17,663 nucleotides of DNA. Source: Acetobacteraceae bacterium. GTDB taxonomy: Bacteria; Pseudomonadota; Alphaproteobacteria; Acetobacterales; Acetobacteraceae. The notes under the pieces are model-generated. The model did no database searches and was not told the DNA's origin. It worked only from the letters and a program-made list of their open reading frames with translations. Shown piece after piece: positions 1 to 7,398 of this stretch (position 1 is the stretch's first letter; each line of letters begins with the position of its first letter). The DNA lies in NCBI GenBank assembly GCA_947478535.1, contig CANJXD010000056.1:1-17663 (forward strand). The letters run 5' to 3'. Made by a program: the position numbers and the translations under genes.

Positions 1-987
1 GAGGCGGTGATGGCGCGCAACCCGTCCTGGTGGGGCGCGGCGCAGCCCTGGGCGCGGGTGAATTACCGCGTCATCGCCAATGACGCCGCCCGCATCGCGG
101 CGCTGCGCGCGGGGGATGCGGATGTGATCGACGCCGTGCCGACGCGCGATGTCGAAACCCTGACGGCGACGCCGGGCATCGCCATCGCCAGCCGTCCGGC
201 GCTGCGCAACATCTACCTCTATCTCGACCAGCGGCGGGATGACACGCCGGGCGTCACCGGCCCGAATGGCGAACGCCTGCCGGCCAGCCCGCTGCGCGAT
301 GGGCGGGTGCGCCAGGCGCTGTCGCTCGCCATCAACCGGGACGCCATTGTCCGCCAGATCATGAACGGGCAGGCGACCCCGTCCGGCCAGTTCCTCGCCG
401 CCGGGGTGATGGGGCATGACCCGGAGACGAAGCCCGATCCCTTCGATGCTCCGCGCGCCCAGCGCCTGCTGGCCGAGGCCGGTTTTCCCAACGGCTTTCG
501 AGTCGTCCTCGCCGGGCCGAATGATCGCTACGTGAATGATGACCGCATCATCCAGGCGGTGGCGCAGATGTGGGCGCGCATCGGCGTGCGGGCGGAGGTG
601 CAGGCGCTGCCCTCCAACGTCTATTTCACCCGCTCGGCGCGGGAGGAATTCTCCGTCGGCCTGCTGGGCTGGGGCACCGGGACCGGGGAGCCGGACAGCC
701 CGATGGTCGGCCTGATCGCGACGGCGGACCGCGCGCGTGGGCGCGGCACCTCCAACCGCTCGCTCTATTCGAACCCCGCCTTCGATGCCGTGCTGGACCG
801 CGCCCTGACCACCATCGACACCCCGGCGCGGGAAGCCCTGTACCGGGAGGCGACGCGCATCGCCATGCGCGACCACGCCATCATCCCGCTGCACCACCAG
901 GTGAATATCTGGGCGACGCGCCGCGGTTTCCGTGCCCTGGCGCGGAATGACGAGGAGACCTTCGCCATGTCGATCAGCCCGGATTGA
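1..987 (+). CDS. ABC transporter substrate-binding protein, family 5 (5' end outside window)
   Basis: This is the C-terminal part of an extracytoplasmic solute-binding protein of the SBP_bac_5 family (peptide, nickel or opine type), which captures a ligand in the periplasm for an ABC importer. The reading frame is open from base 1. Alignment to the complete paralogue just downstream (its residues from about 199) shows that roughly 200 N-terminal residues, including the signal peptide, lie outside the window. The family signature VRQALSLAINRDAIV starts near visible residue 103, and the block LLAEAGFPNGF follows. The C-terminus carries the usual IIPLHHQVNIWATRR region before the TGA. It is followed after 63 bp by its paralogue, so the two are probably co-transcribed. 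No permease or ATPase gene is visible. The ligand is unknown; the neighbouring gamma-glutamyltransferase makes a peptide or glutathione-like compound a reasonable guess only. Confidence 0.93.
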   Translation, partial: EAVMARNPSWWGAAQPWARVNYRVIANDAARIAALRAGDADVIDAVPTRDVETLTATPGIAIASRPALRNIYLYLDQRRDDTPGVTGPNGERLPASPLRDGRVRQALSLAINRDAIVRQIMNGQATPSGQFLAAGVMGHDPETKPDPFDAPRAQRLLAEAGFPNGFRVVLAGPNDRYVNDDRIIQAVAQMWARIGVRAEVQALPSNVYFTRSAREEFSVGLLGWGTGTGEPDSPMVGLIATADRARGRGTSNRSLYSNPAFDAVLDRALTTIDTPAREALYREATRIAMRDHAIIPLHHQVNIWATRRGFRALARNDEETFAMSISPD

Positions 988-1050
988 GGGCGAGTTGACA
1001 GCACCCGCCCAGCGCGCCGAGCCTGCCCCCCGCAAGGCGAGGATGGGTGC

Positions 1051-2640
1051 ATGAAGCGGTGGATGGTGGCAGCGGCGCTGGCGCTTTCGGCGGGTGTGGC
1101 TTCCCCGGGCGCGGTAATCCCAGGGGCGGGAGCGCAGACCCTGACGATGGGCGTGCAGGCGCCCTTCGGCATCGACCCGCATTTCGTCTTCCTCGGCCCC
1201 AACATGGCTGCCGCGCGGCACATCTTCGACACCGTGGTGAACCGCGATGCCGATAGCCGCTGGACGCCGGGGCTGACCCTGTCCTGGACGCCGATCGAGC
1301 CGACGGTCTGGGAATTCAAGCTGCGCCCCGGCGTGACGTTCCAGGACGGCACGCCCTTCACGGCGGATGACATCGCCTATTCCTTCCAGCGCGTGCCCGC
1401 CGTGCCGAACAACCCTGGCCCCTACACGCCGAACCTGCGCGGCGTCCTGCGGACGGAGGTGGTGGACCCGCTGACCATCCGCATCCACACGCAATCCCCG
1501 AACCCCGTCCTGCCGGGGCAGTTGACCAACATCTTCGTCGTCAGCCGCCGCACCGCCGAAGGGGCCACCACCAGCGACTTCAACTCTGGCCGCGCCGCCA
1601 TCGGCACCGGCCCCTTCCGCCTCGAGCAGATGCGCGGGTCGGAGGGCATGACCGTTGCCCGCAACGACACCTATTGGGGCGAGACCTCCCCCTGGCAGCG
1701 CGTCCACCTTCGCGTCGTCGGCAATGATGCCGCGCGGATGGCGGCGCTGCTGGCCGGGGACCTCGACCTGATCGAGGAAGTGCCGACGACGGATGTGGAG
1801 CGCCTGGAACGCACCAACCGCGTCGGTGTGTTCAAGAAGCCGTCGGACCGCGTGATGTTCCTGCTGCCGCATGTCGGCGCGGAAAGGCTGCCGCTGTTCA
1901 CCGATGCCGCGGGACACCCGCTGGACCACAACCCCTTCCGCGACATCCGCGTCCGCCAGGCCCTGAGCCTCGCCATCAACCGCGCCGCGCTGGTTGATCG
2001 CGCCATGGATGGACAGGCCGTTGCCGCCGGGCAGTTGGTGCCGGAAGGCTTCGGTGGGTTCGACCCGGCCCTCGCCACGCCGCCCTATGATCCCGACCGC
2101 GCGCGGCGCCTGCTGGCGGAAGCGGGCTATCCCCAGGGGTTCGGCTTCACCGTCGGCTGTTCGAACAACCGCTATGTGAATGACAGCCGCGTCTGCCAGG
2201 CGCTCGGCCAGATGTTCACCCGCGCCGGATTCCAGGCGCGCGTCGAAACCCAGCCGGGCAGCGTGTTCTTCCCCCGCACCCAGGTCGGCCGCAATGACCT
2301 GCCGCTGCTGCTGTTCGGCCAGTCCAGCTCCTCCACCCGCGATGCGACGCATGTGCTGAGCCTTGCCATGCACAGCCAGCAGGTCGCCGCCGGCTTCGGG
2401 CAATCCAATCGTGGTGCCTTCAGCGATCCGAACCTGGACCGGCTGATCAAGGACGCCGCCTTCCGCATGTCCGCGGATCGGGAGGATGCGCTGCGCATCG
2501 CGATGCGGGAGGCGATGCGGCTGAATGCCGGCATCCCCCTTTATACCCAGATGACCATCGCCGCGGCGCGCCGCGGCATCACCTATACGCCCCGGCTGGA
2601 TGAACAGCTGGTGGCGCTTCACGCCAGGCCCGCGCCGTGA
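1051..2640 (+). CDS. ABC transporter substrate-binding protein, family 5 (complete, 529 aa)
   Basis: This is a complete periplasmic solute-binding protein of the SBP_bac_5 family, of normal length for the group. The ATG at 1051 opens a clear Sec signal peptide: basic MKRW, then an alanine-rich core, with likely cleavage after the AGA near residue 28. The mature part has the family order: LRPGVTFQDGTPFTADDIAYS (residues 91-111, read in two pieces LRPGVTFQDG and TPFTADDIAYS), IGTGPFRLEQ (184-193), VRQALSLAIN (301-310) and LLAEAGYPQGF. It is clearly paralogous to the partial gene upstream along the whole shared length, which points to an old tandem duplication with diverged ligand pockets. The last codons and stop lie in the first copy of a short direct repeat that continues toward the transferase gene. 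The ligand is not predictable from sequence; a peptide is most likely. Confidence 0.95.
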   Translation: MKRWMVAAALALSAGVASPGAVIPGAGAQTLTMGVQAPFGIDPHFVFLGPNMAAARHIFDTVVNRDADSRWTPGLTLSWTPIEPTVWEFKLRPGVTFQDGTPFTADDIAYSFQRVPAVPNNPGPYTPNLRGVLRTEVVDPLTIRIHTQSPNPVLPGQLTNIFVVSRRTAEGATTSDFNSGRAAIGTGPFRLEQMRGSEGMTVARNDTYWGETSPWQRVHLRVVGNDAARMAALLAGDLDLIEEVPTTDVERLERTNRVGVFKKPSDRVMFLLPHVGAERLPLFTDAAGHPLDHNPFRDIRVRQALSLAINRAALVDRAMDGQAVAAGQLVPEGFGGFDPALATPPYDPDRARRLLAEAGYPQGFGFTVGCSNNRYVNDSRVCQALGQMFTRAGFQARVETQPGSVFFPRTQVGRNDLPLLLFGQSSSSTRDATHVLSLAMHSQQVAAGFGQSNRGAFSDPNLDRLIKDAAFRMSADREDALRIAMREAMRLNAGIPLYTQMTIAAARRGITYTPRLDEQLVALHARPAP

Positions 2641-2711
2641 GCCAGGCCCGCGCCGTGAGCGAAGTAAGTCAGGCCCGCGCCGTGAGCGAAGTATGCCGCG
2701 CCGTGAGCGAA
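2623..2711 (+). repeat. Imperfect tandem repeat of the binding-protein gene 3' end
   Basis: Four copies of the core CGCGCCGTGA start at 2631, 2649, 2676 and 2697. The first two copies share the 18 bases of 2623-2640 and 2641-2658 exactly. Copies two and three share CGCGCCGTGAGCGAAGTA, and copy four ends in GTGAGCGAA. Copy one contains the stop codon of the solute-binding protein. The spacings are 18, 27 and 21 bases, all multiples of three, so every copy repeats the same TGA in the same frame. The array ends just before the ribosome-binding site of the gamma-glutamyltransferase gene. Confidence 0.85.
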
Positions 2712-2712
2712 A

Positions 2713-2717
2713 AAGGA
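2713..2717 (+). promoter_or_regulatory. Shine-Dalgarno site deciding the transferase start
   Basis: AAGGA lies 8 bases before the ATG at 2726. This supports that start over the in-frame ATG at 2600, which would lie inside the upstream gene and translate the repeat array as an arginine-rich leader. Confidence 0.7.
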
Positions 2718-2725
2718 CCGATGCA

Positions 2726-4426
2726 ATGACCGCCGGACGCCCCACCATCAGCGGCACGCGCCACGCCATCAGCGCGGGCCATTACCTCGCGGCCTCCGCG
2801 GGCTTCGCCATCCTGGAGGCCGGCGGCAATGCCGTGGATGCCGGCGTCGCGGCGGGGCTCGCGCTCGGCGTGTTGCAGCCGGACCTCGTCAGCGTCGCGG
2901 GGGTGGCACCCATCCTGATCCGCCTTGCCGATGGCACGGTGGAGACCATCGCCGGGCTCGGCCACTGGCCGGCCTCGACGCCGCCTGATGTCTTCATGCG
3001 GGAGCATGGCGGGCAGATGCCGATCGGCGTCAGGCGGATGGTGGTGCCGGCCGCGCCCGATGCCTGGATCAGCGCGCTTCGCCGGCATGGTACCATGTCC
3101 TTCGGCGAGGTCGCGGCGGCGGCCATCCGCTTCGCGGCCGAGGGCTACGCCACCTACCCGCTGCTGGCCGAGAGCATTTCCTCCCAGGCTGCGGCCTATG
3201 CCCGCTGGCCGCAGAACGCCGCCATCTTCCTGCCCGGCGGCCGCCCGCCGAAGGTGGGGGAGGTGTTCCGCCAGACCGACCTCGCGAAGAGCCTCACCTT
3301 CATGGTGGACCAGGAACGCGCCGCCGCCGGTGGCGGGCGCATCGCCGGCCTCGATGCCGCCCATGCCGCCTTCTACAAGGGCGATCTGGCGCGGGAGATC
3401 GTGCGCTTCATCCAGTCCGAGGGCGGCTTCCTCTCGGCCGAGGACATGGCGACCTTCGCCTCGAAGATCGAGCCGGTGGTGCGCCGCTCCTGGCGGGGGC
3501 ATGAGGTGCTGACCTGCGGCCCGTGGTGCCAGGGCCCGGCGCTGCTGGAAGCCCTGCTGATCGCGGAGAAGCTCGGCCTCGACGGGCTCGCGCATAACTC
3601 GGCGGAATACCTGCACCTGATCACGGAGGCGCTGAAGGGCGCGCTGGCCGATCGGGAATACCATTTCGGCGATCCCGCCTTCACGGATGTGCCGATCGAC
3701 GCGCTGCTGTCCCCCGCCCACATCGCCGCCCGCGCGGCGGCGGTGGACCGCACCCGCGCCCATCCCGGCCTGCCGGAGCCGATTTTGGGCCAGGGCACGA
3801 CGCTGCCGGGCGCGACCGACGCGCCGCTGCCGAAGATCGAGGCCGATACCTCCTATGTCGCGGTGGTGGATCGCTGGGGGAATGCCTTCAGCGCCACGCC
3901 CTCCGACGGGTCCTGGAACATCCCGGTAGTGCCGGGGACGGGCTTGGTGATCTCCGGCCGCGGGTCCCAGAACCGGCCCGACCCTGCGCACCCCGCGGGC
4001 GTGGCGCCGGGCAAGCGGCCGCGCCTGACGCCGAACCCTGCCATGGTGGTGACGAAGGATGGCGGCGTGATGCCCTTCGGCACGCCGGGCGGCGATGTGC
4101 AGATCCAGGCCATGTTGCAGGTCATGCTCAACATTCTGCATTTCGGCATGGAGGTGCAGGAAGCGATCGAGGCGCCGCGTGTCGCCTCCTATTCCTTCCC
4201 GTCCTCCTTCGCGCCCTATGAGTTCTTCCCCGGGCGCCTCGCCGTCGAATCCCGTATCCCGGCGGAGACCCGCGCCGCGCTCTCGGCCCTCGGGCATGAG
4301 GTGAAGCCCTGGCCGGACATGACCTGGCTGGCCGGCAGCGTGGAGGTGGTGCTGTCCGACCCCATCACCGGGCTGAAGAATGCGGGCGCCGACCCGCGGC
4401 GCCCGGCCTACGCCATCGCGATATGA
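2726..4426 (+). CDS. Gamma-glutamyltransferase family protein (Ntn hydrolase), 566 aa
   Basis: Members cleave gamma-glutamyl amide bonds, as in glutathione, and transfer the glutamyl group to water or an amino acid; the proenzyme self-cleaves at a threonine that becomes the nucleophile. The N-terminal block ILEAGGNAVDAGVAAGLALG (residues about 29-48) is typical. The predicted nucleophile is Thr375 in EADTSYVAVVDRWGNAFS, giving a large subunit of about 374 residues and a small one of about 192. The glycine motif GTPGGDVQIQ followed by EAIEAPR matches the small-subunit core. Length is normal. No signal peptide is seen: the protein opens MTAGRPTISGTRHAIS, so a cytoplasmic location is likely, unlike classical periplasmic GGT. 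The start is chosen from the AAGGA site and family N-terminus. It follows two solute-binding proteins and probably acts on the imported compound. Substrate is unproven; some relatives are acylases or hydrolases. Confidence 0.92.
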   Translation: MTAGRPTISGTRHAISAGHYLAASAGFAILEAGGNAVDAGVAAGLALGVLQPDLVSVAGVAPILIRLADGTVETIAGLGHWPASTPPDVFMREHGGQMPIGVRRMVVPAAPDAWISALRRHGTMSFGEVAAAAIRFAAEGYATYPLLAESISSQAAAYARWPQNAAIFLPGGRPPKVGEVFRQTDLAKSLTFMVDQERAAAGGGRIAGLDAAHAAFYKGDLAREIVRFIQSEGGFLSAEDMATFASKIEPVVRRSWRGHEVLTCGPWCQGPALLEALLIAEKLGLDGLAHNSAEYLHLITEALKGALADREYHFGDPAFTDVPIDALLSPAHIAARAAAVDRTRAHPGLPEPILGQGTTLPGATDAPLPKIEADTSYVAVVDRWGNAFSATPSDGSWNIPVVPGTGLVISGRGSQNRPDPAHPAGVAPGKRPRLTPNPAMVVTKDGGVMPFGTPGGDVQIQAMLQVMLNILHFGMEVQEAIEAPRVASYSFPSSFAPYEFFPGRLAVESRIPAETRAALSALGHEVKPWPDMTWLAGSVEVVLSDPITGLKNAGADPRRPAYAIAI

Positions 4427-4473
4427 TGCGGGAAGCGGCAGGCTTGCTCAAAATATGGGCGGAGGGTGACGCG

Positions 4474-4502
4474 GGGGCGTGAGCGCGTCGGGCGCGTGCC
4501 CC
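4474..4502 (+). terminator. Possible hairpin after the transferase gene
   Basis: GGGGCGTG at 4474-4481 can pair with CGTGCCCC at 4495-4502 (8 pairs, two of them G-U), with a loop of about 13 bases. A short TT follows but there is no U-run. It could end the binding-protein/transferase transcript or simply reflect high GC. Confidence 0.25.
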
Positions 4503-4565
4503 TTCCCAGCGCGGTTGGTTTCCGCGATGGTCGATCGCAGCAAAGAACGCTGACGGACCGCCACC

Positions 4566-6026
4566 GTGACCCAGCCACGCGCCTTCGACGAAATGAATGC
4601 CGACGAAGGCGTACGCCCCGCCTATGCCGGGATCGAGGCCTGGCTCCGCACGCATGGCCTGGGGGCGCTGGCCACGAAGCGGGCGGAAGCGGAAGCCCTG
4701 TTCCGCCGCGTCGGCATCACCTTCGCTGTCTATGGCGAAGGCGGCGACCCGGAACGGCTGATCCCCTTCGACCCGATCCCCCGCATCCTGACCCGCCTTG
4801 AATGGGAACGCCTGTCCCGCGGCCTGACGCAGCGCGTGAAGGCGCTGAACATGTTCATGGCTGATGTCTATGGGAAGCAGGACATCCTCAAGGCCGGGCG
4901 CATTCCCTCGGCCCTGGTGCTGGAGAACGAGGCCTATCAGCCCTTGATGCAGGGGTTCACGCCGCCCGCCGGCGTCTATACCCACATCTCCGGCATCGAC
5001 CTGGTCCGCACAGGCGCCGATGATTTCTATGTGCTGGAGGATAACTGCCGCACGCCCTCCGGCGTCTCCTACATGCTGGAAAACCGGGAAGCGATGTTGC
5101 GGCTGTTCCCGGGGCTCTGTTCGGACCATCGCCTGGCCCCCGTCGGCCACTACCCCGAGGAATTGCTGGAGACGCTGAAGGAAGCCGCGCCCCCTCGCTG
5201 CAAGGGCACGCCCTGCGTCGCCATCCTGACGCCCGGCCACTACAACTCGGCCTATTACGAACACTGCTTCCTGGCCGATGAGATGGGCGTCGAGGTCGTG
5301 GAGGGGCCGGATCTGTTCGTCGAGGACGATGTCGTCTTCATGCGGACGACATCGGGGCCGAAGCGGGTGGATGTGCTGTATCGCCGCGTCGACGACGACT
5401 ACCTCGACCCCAAGGTGTTCCGCCCGGAAAGCGCGCTGGGCGTGCCCGGCATCTTCGGCGCCTATCGCGCCGGCAATATCACCCTGGCCAATGCGCCCGG
5501 CGCCGGCATTGCTGATGACAAGGCGATCTACCCCTTCGTGCCGGAGATGATCCGCTTCTACCTCGGCGAGGAACCGCTGCTGTCCAACGTCCCCACCTTT
5601 CTCTGCGAGAGGGAGGAGGACAGGGCGCATGTGCTGGCCAATATCGGCAAGCTGGTGGTGAAGCTGGCGCGTGGTTCGGGCGGCTACGGTATGCTGGTCG
5701 GGCCGCATTCGACCAAGGCGGAGCAGGCCGAATTCGCCGCCCGCATCCTCGCCAAGCCAGCGGACTACATCGCCCAGCCGACTCTGGCGCTGTCCACCGT
5801 GCCGACGCTTTCGGGCAATGTCATCGCGCCGCGCCATGTCGATCTCCGCCCCTATGTTCTGATGGGCAAGGAAGTGCGGATCGTGCCGGGCGGGCTGACG
5901 CGCGTGGCATTGCGGGAAGGCTCGTTGGTGGTCAATTCCTCCCAGGGCGGCGGCACCAAGGATACCTGGGTGATCGACGACGTGCCCGCCGCCCATTCGC
6001 CAACCCAGTCCCAGGCGCAGGGCTGA
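4566..6026 (+). CDS. Circularly permuted type 2 ATP-grasp protein, 486 aa
   Basis: This belongs to the DUF404/DUF407 family, predicted ATP-grasp ligases with a permuted fold that should form an amide bond using ATP; the natural substrate is unknown. Diagnostic blocks are present in order: LTQRVKALNMFMADVYG (residues about 87-103), VLEDNCRTPSGVSYMLENR (156-174), TPGHYNSAYYEHCFLADEMG (222-241), APGAGIADDKAIYPFVPEMI (310-329), KLARGSGGYGM (366-376) and the C-terminal GKEVRIVPGGLTRVAL (434-449). Length is normal. The start taken is GTG 4566; an in-frame ATG at 4593 is possible because neither has a strong ribosome-binding site. The alpha-E gene begins 5 bases after the stop, so the two form an operon, the usual arrangement for this family. 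Family assignment is firm, function inferred. Confidence 0.93.
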   Translation: MTQPRAFDEMNADEGVRPAYAGIEAWLRTHGLGALATKRAEAEALFRRVGITFAVYGEGGDPERLIPFDPIPRILTRLEWERLSRGLTQRVKALNMFMADVYGKQDILKAGRIPSALVLENEAYQPLMQGFTPPAGVYTHISGIDLVRTGADDFYVLEDNCRTPSGVSYMLENREAMLRLFPGLCSDHRLAPVGHYPEELLETLKEAAPPRCKGTPCVAILTPGHYNSAYYEHCFLADEMGVEVVEGPDLFVEDDVVFMRTTSGPKRVDVLYRRVDDDYLDPKVFRPESALGVPGIFGAYRAGNITLANAPGAGIADDKAIYPFVPEMIRFYLGEEPLLSNVPTFLCEREEDRAHVLANIGKLVVKLARGSGGYGMLVGPHSTKAEQAEFAARILAKPADYIAQPTLALSTVPTLSGNVIAPRHVDLRPYVLMGKEVRIVPGGLTRVALREGSLVVNSSQGGGTKDTWVIDDVPAAHSPTQSQAQG

Positions 6027-6031
6027 CCGAC

Positions 6032-6973
6032 ATGCTCTCCCGCACCGCCGATAGTCTGTTCTGGATGGGCCGCTACACCGAGCGCGCCGGCAACCTCGCC
6101 CGCGGCATGCAGGTGGCGCTGCGGATGGCCGGCCTCGCCGGCAGCCTCGGCAGCGGGCATGACGAGTGGCGCCAGTTGCTGGTCGCCGCCGGCGCCGAGC
6201 CGGGCTTCCTCGAAACCGGGAAGCCGGTGACGGCGGAGGAGGTGATCCACTGGCTCGCTTTGTCGCCGGAGAATTTCTCCTCCATCGCCAACTGCATCGA
6301 ATCCGCGCGCCGCAACGGTCGCGCCGTCCGCACCGCGCTGACCGTCGATATGTGGGAGGCGCTGAACGACACCTGGCGCGAGCTCCGCAACCTGGCGCCG
6401 ACCGCGACGGAGGCGGACCGGCTGCCGGGCTTCCTCGACTGGGTGCGGTCCCGCACGCTGCTGTTCAACGGCGCGGCGGCGGATACGATGCTGCGCGACG
6501 ATGGCTGGCTGTTCGTGCATCTCGGCGTGATGCTGGAACGCGCGGACAATACGGCGCGGCTGCTGGATGCGAAGCACCAGGCGTTGTCCGGGCCCGGGGC
6601 GGAAGGTGCCGTGGCCTATGCGGAATGGCAGGCGCTGCTGCGCTCCGTCTCGGCGCTGCGGGCCTATCAGTGGGTGTATCACACGCGCTTGCAGGCGCCG
6701 CTGGTGGCGGATCTGCTGGTGTTCCGCCCGGAATTGCCGCGCAGCCTGCTGGCCTGCCACGCCCGCGTCGCCCAGGCGCTCGAACGCATCGCCGAGGTCA
6801 GCGGTGGCAGGCGCGGGGAGCCTCAGCGCATCGCGCTTGAGATCCACAACGAATTGCGGACCGGGAAGGTCGAGGCGATCCTGCGGCAGGGGTTGCATGA
6901 GTGGCTGACCGCGAAGATCGACCGCAATGTCGAACTCGGGAACGCGATTCAGACGCTGTATCTGAGCGGCTGA
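6032..6973 (+). CDS. Alpha-E domain-containing protein (DUF403), 313 aa
   Basis: This is the standard partner of the permuted ATP-grasp protein: an all-helical domain named for conserved glutamates, whose biochemical role is not established. The N-terminus MLSRTADSLFWMGRYTERAG is the family signature. Further conserved helices carry SIANCIESARRNGRAVR (about 88-104), LGVMLERADNTARLLDAK (about 165-182) and the C-terminal block containing LLACHARVAQALERI. It is full length. The ATG lies 5 bases after the ATP-grasp stop, indicating one transcript. In many genomes the pair is followed by a transglutaminase-like gene and sometimes a proteasome-like (Anbu) peptidase; neither is here, and the next gene runs the opposite way. 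A co-function with the ATP-grasp protein in peptide or amide synthesis is inference. Confidence 0.93.
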   Translation: MLSRTADSLFWMGRYTERAGNLARGMQVALRMAGLAGSLGSGHDEWRQLLVAAGAEPGFLETGKPVTAEEVIHWLALSPENFSSIANCIESARRNGRAVRTALTVDMWEALNDTWRELRNLAPTATEADRLPGFLDWVRSRTLLFNGAAADTMLRDDGWLFVHLGVMLERADNTARLLDAKHQALSGPGAEGAVAYAEWQALLRSVSALRAYQWVYHTRLQAPLVADLLVFRPELPRSLLACHARVAQALERIAEVSGGRRGEPQRIALEIHNELRTGKVEAILRQGLHEWLTAKIDRNVELGNAIQTLYLSG

Positions 6974-6982
6974 ACGCGCTGT

Positions 6983-7002
6983 GCGCGGGGCCGCACCCGC
7001 GC
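6983..7002 (+). terminator. Hairpin between convergent genes, candidate terminator
   Basis: A perfect 7-bp stem, GCGCGGG with CCCGCGC, and a 6-base loop starts 9 bases after the alpha-E stop. There is no T-run on the + strand, so intrinsic termination is uncertain. Its placement between two converging transcripts supports a role. Confidence 0.35.
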
Positions 7003-7064
7003 CCCGCCACGCAGGCGACGGGAATGTGGCAGCATCCCCGCCGGTCTGTCTCCGCCGCGACTGA

Positions 7065-7247
7065 TCAGTAGGCGGGTCGCACTGTCACGGTGGGGGGCGC
7101 CGTCTGTACGATTGTGGGCGCCGCCGGCGCCGCCTGCGGCACGAAGACGGTCGTGGGCTGCGCCGGGCGGTCGCGCTCCACATAGGTGCAGGCACTGACG
7201 AGCACGGCCGCGGTGGCGGCGAGGAGCAGGCTGGGAAGGCGGGGCAT
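7065..7247 (-). CDS. Small predicted lipoprotein, 60 aa
   Basis: The product begins MPRLPSLLLAATAAVLVSAC, a short type II signal peptide with the lipobox LVSAC. The lipidated cysteine would be residue 20. The mature part is only about 41 residues, rich in Pro, Thr, Val and Ala (TTVFVPQAAPAAPTIVQTAP), with no recognisable domain, and resembles a flexible tether. The start is fixed by a strong GGAGGA on the minus strand at 7252-7257. A long open frame extends upstream to 7757 but is the antisense shadow of the OmpA-type gene. The gene is divergent from that peptidoglycan-binding protein, so both may contribute to envelope anchoring. The precise function is unknown. Confidence 0.75.
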   Translation of the reverse strand: MPRLPSLLLAATAAVLVSACTYVERDRPAQPTTVFVPQAAPAAPTIVQTAPPTVTVRPAY

Positions 7248-7398
7248 CGGGTCCTCCAGGGTTGTGGACCATGCCTTAACTTTCGAGCGAGCGGTTGGTG
7301 GTGCCGCCGGCGCCGCACATTGTCGTGACAGCGACGATCCGCTGCTACGGCGTCCGGATTGCCGCGTTGGTTTGGCCTGATCCACCGGGAGGCGAACC

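Noticed and set aside
2600..2725. In-frame N-terminal extension of the gamma-glutamyltransferase from an ATG at 2600
   Set aside because: It overlaps the upstream gene, translates the repeat array as arginine-rich repeats, and has no ribosome-binding site, whereas AAGGA precedes 2726.
2669..4297. Long open frame (542 codons) on the minus strand
   Set aside because: Antisense shadow of the gamma-glutamyltransferase; low-complexity His/Arg/Gly-rich product with no domain, a usual result of high GC.
4365..5996. Long open frame (543 codons) on the minus strand
   Set aside because: Antisense to the ATP-grasp gene, whose family motifs are unambiguous; the shadow product has no recognisable domain.
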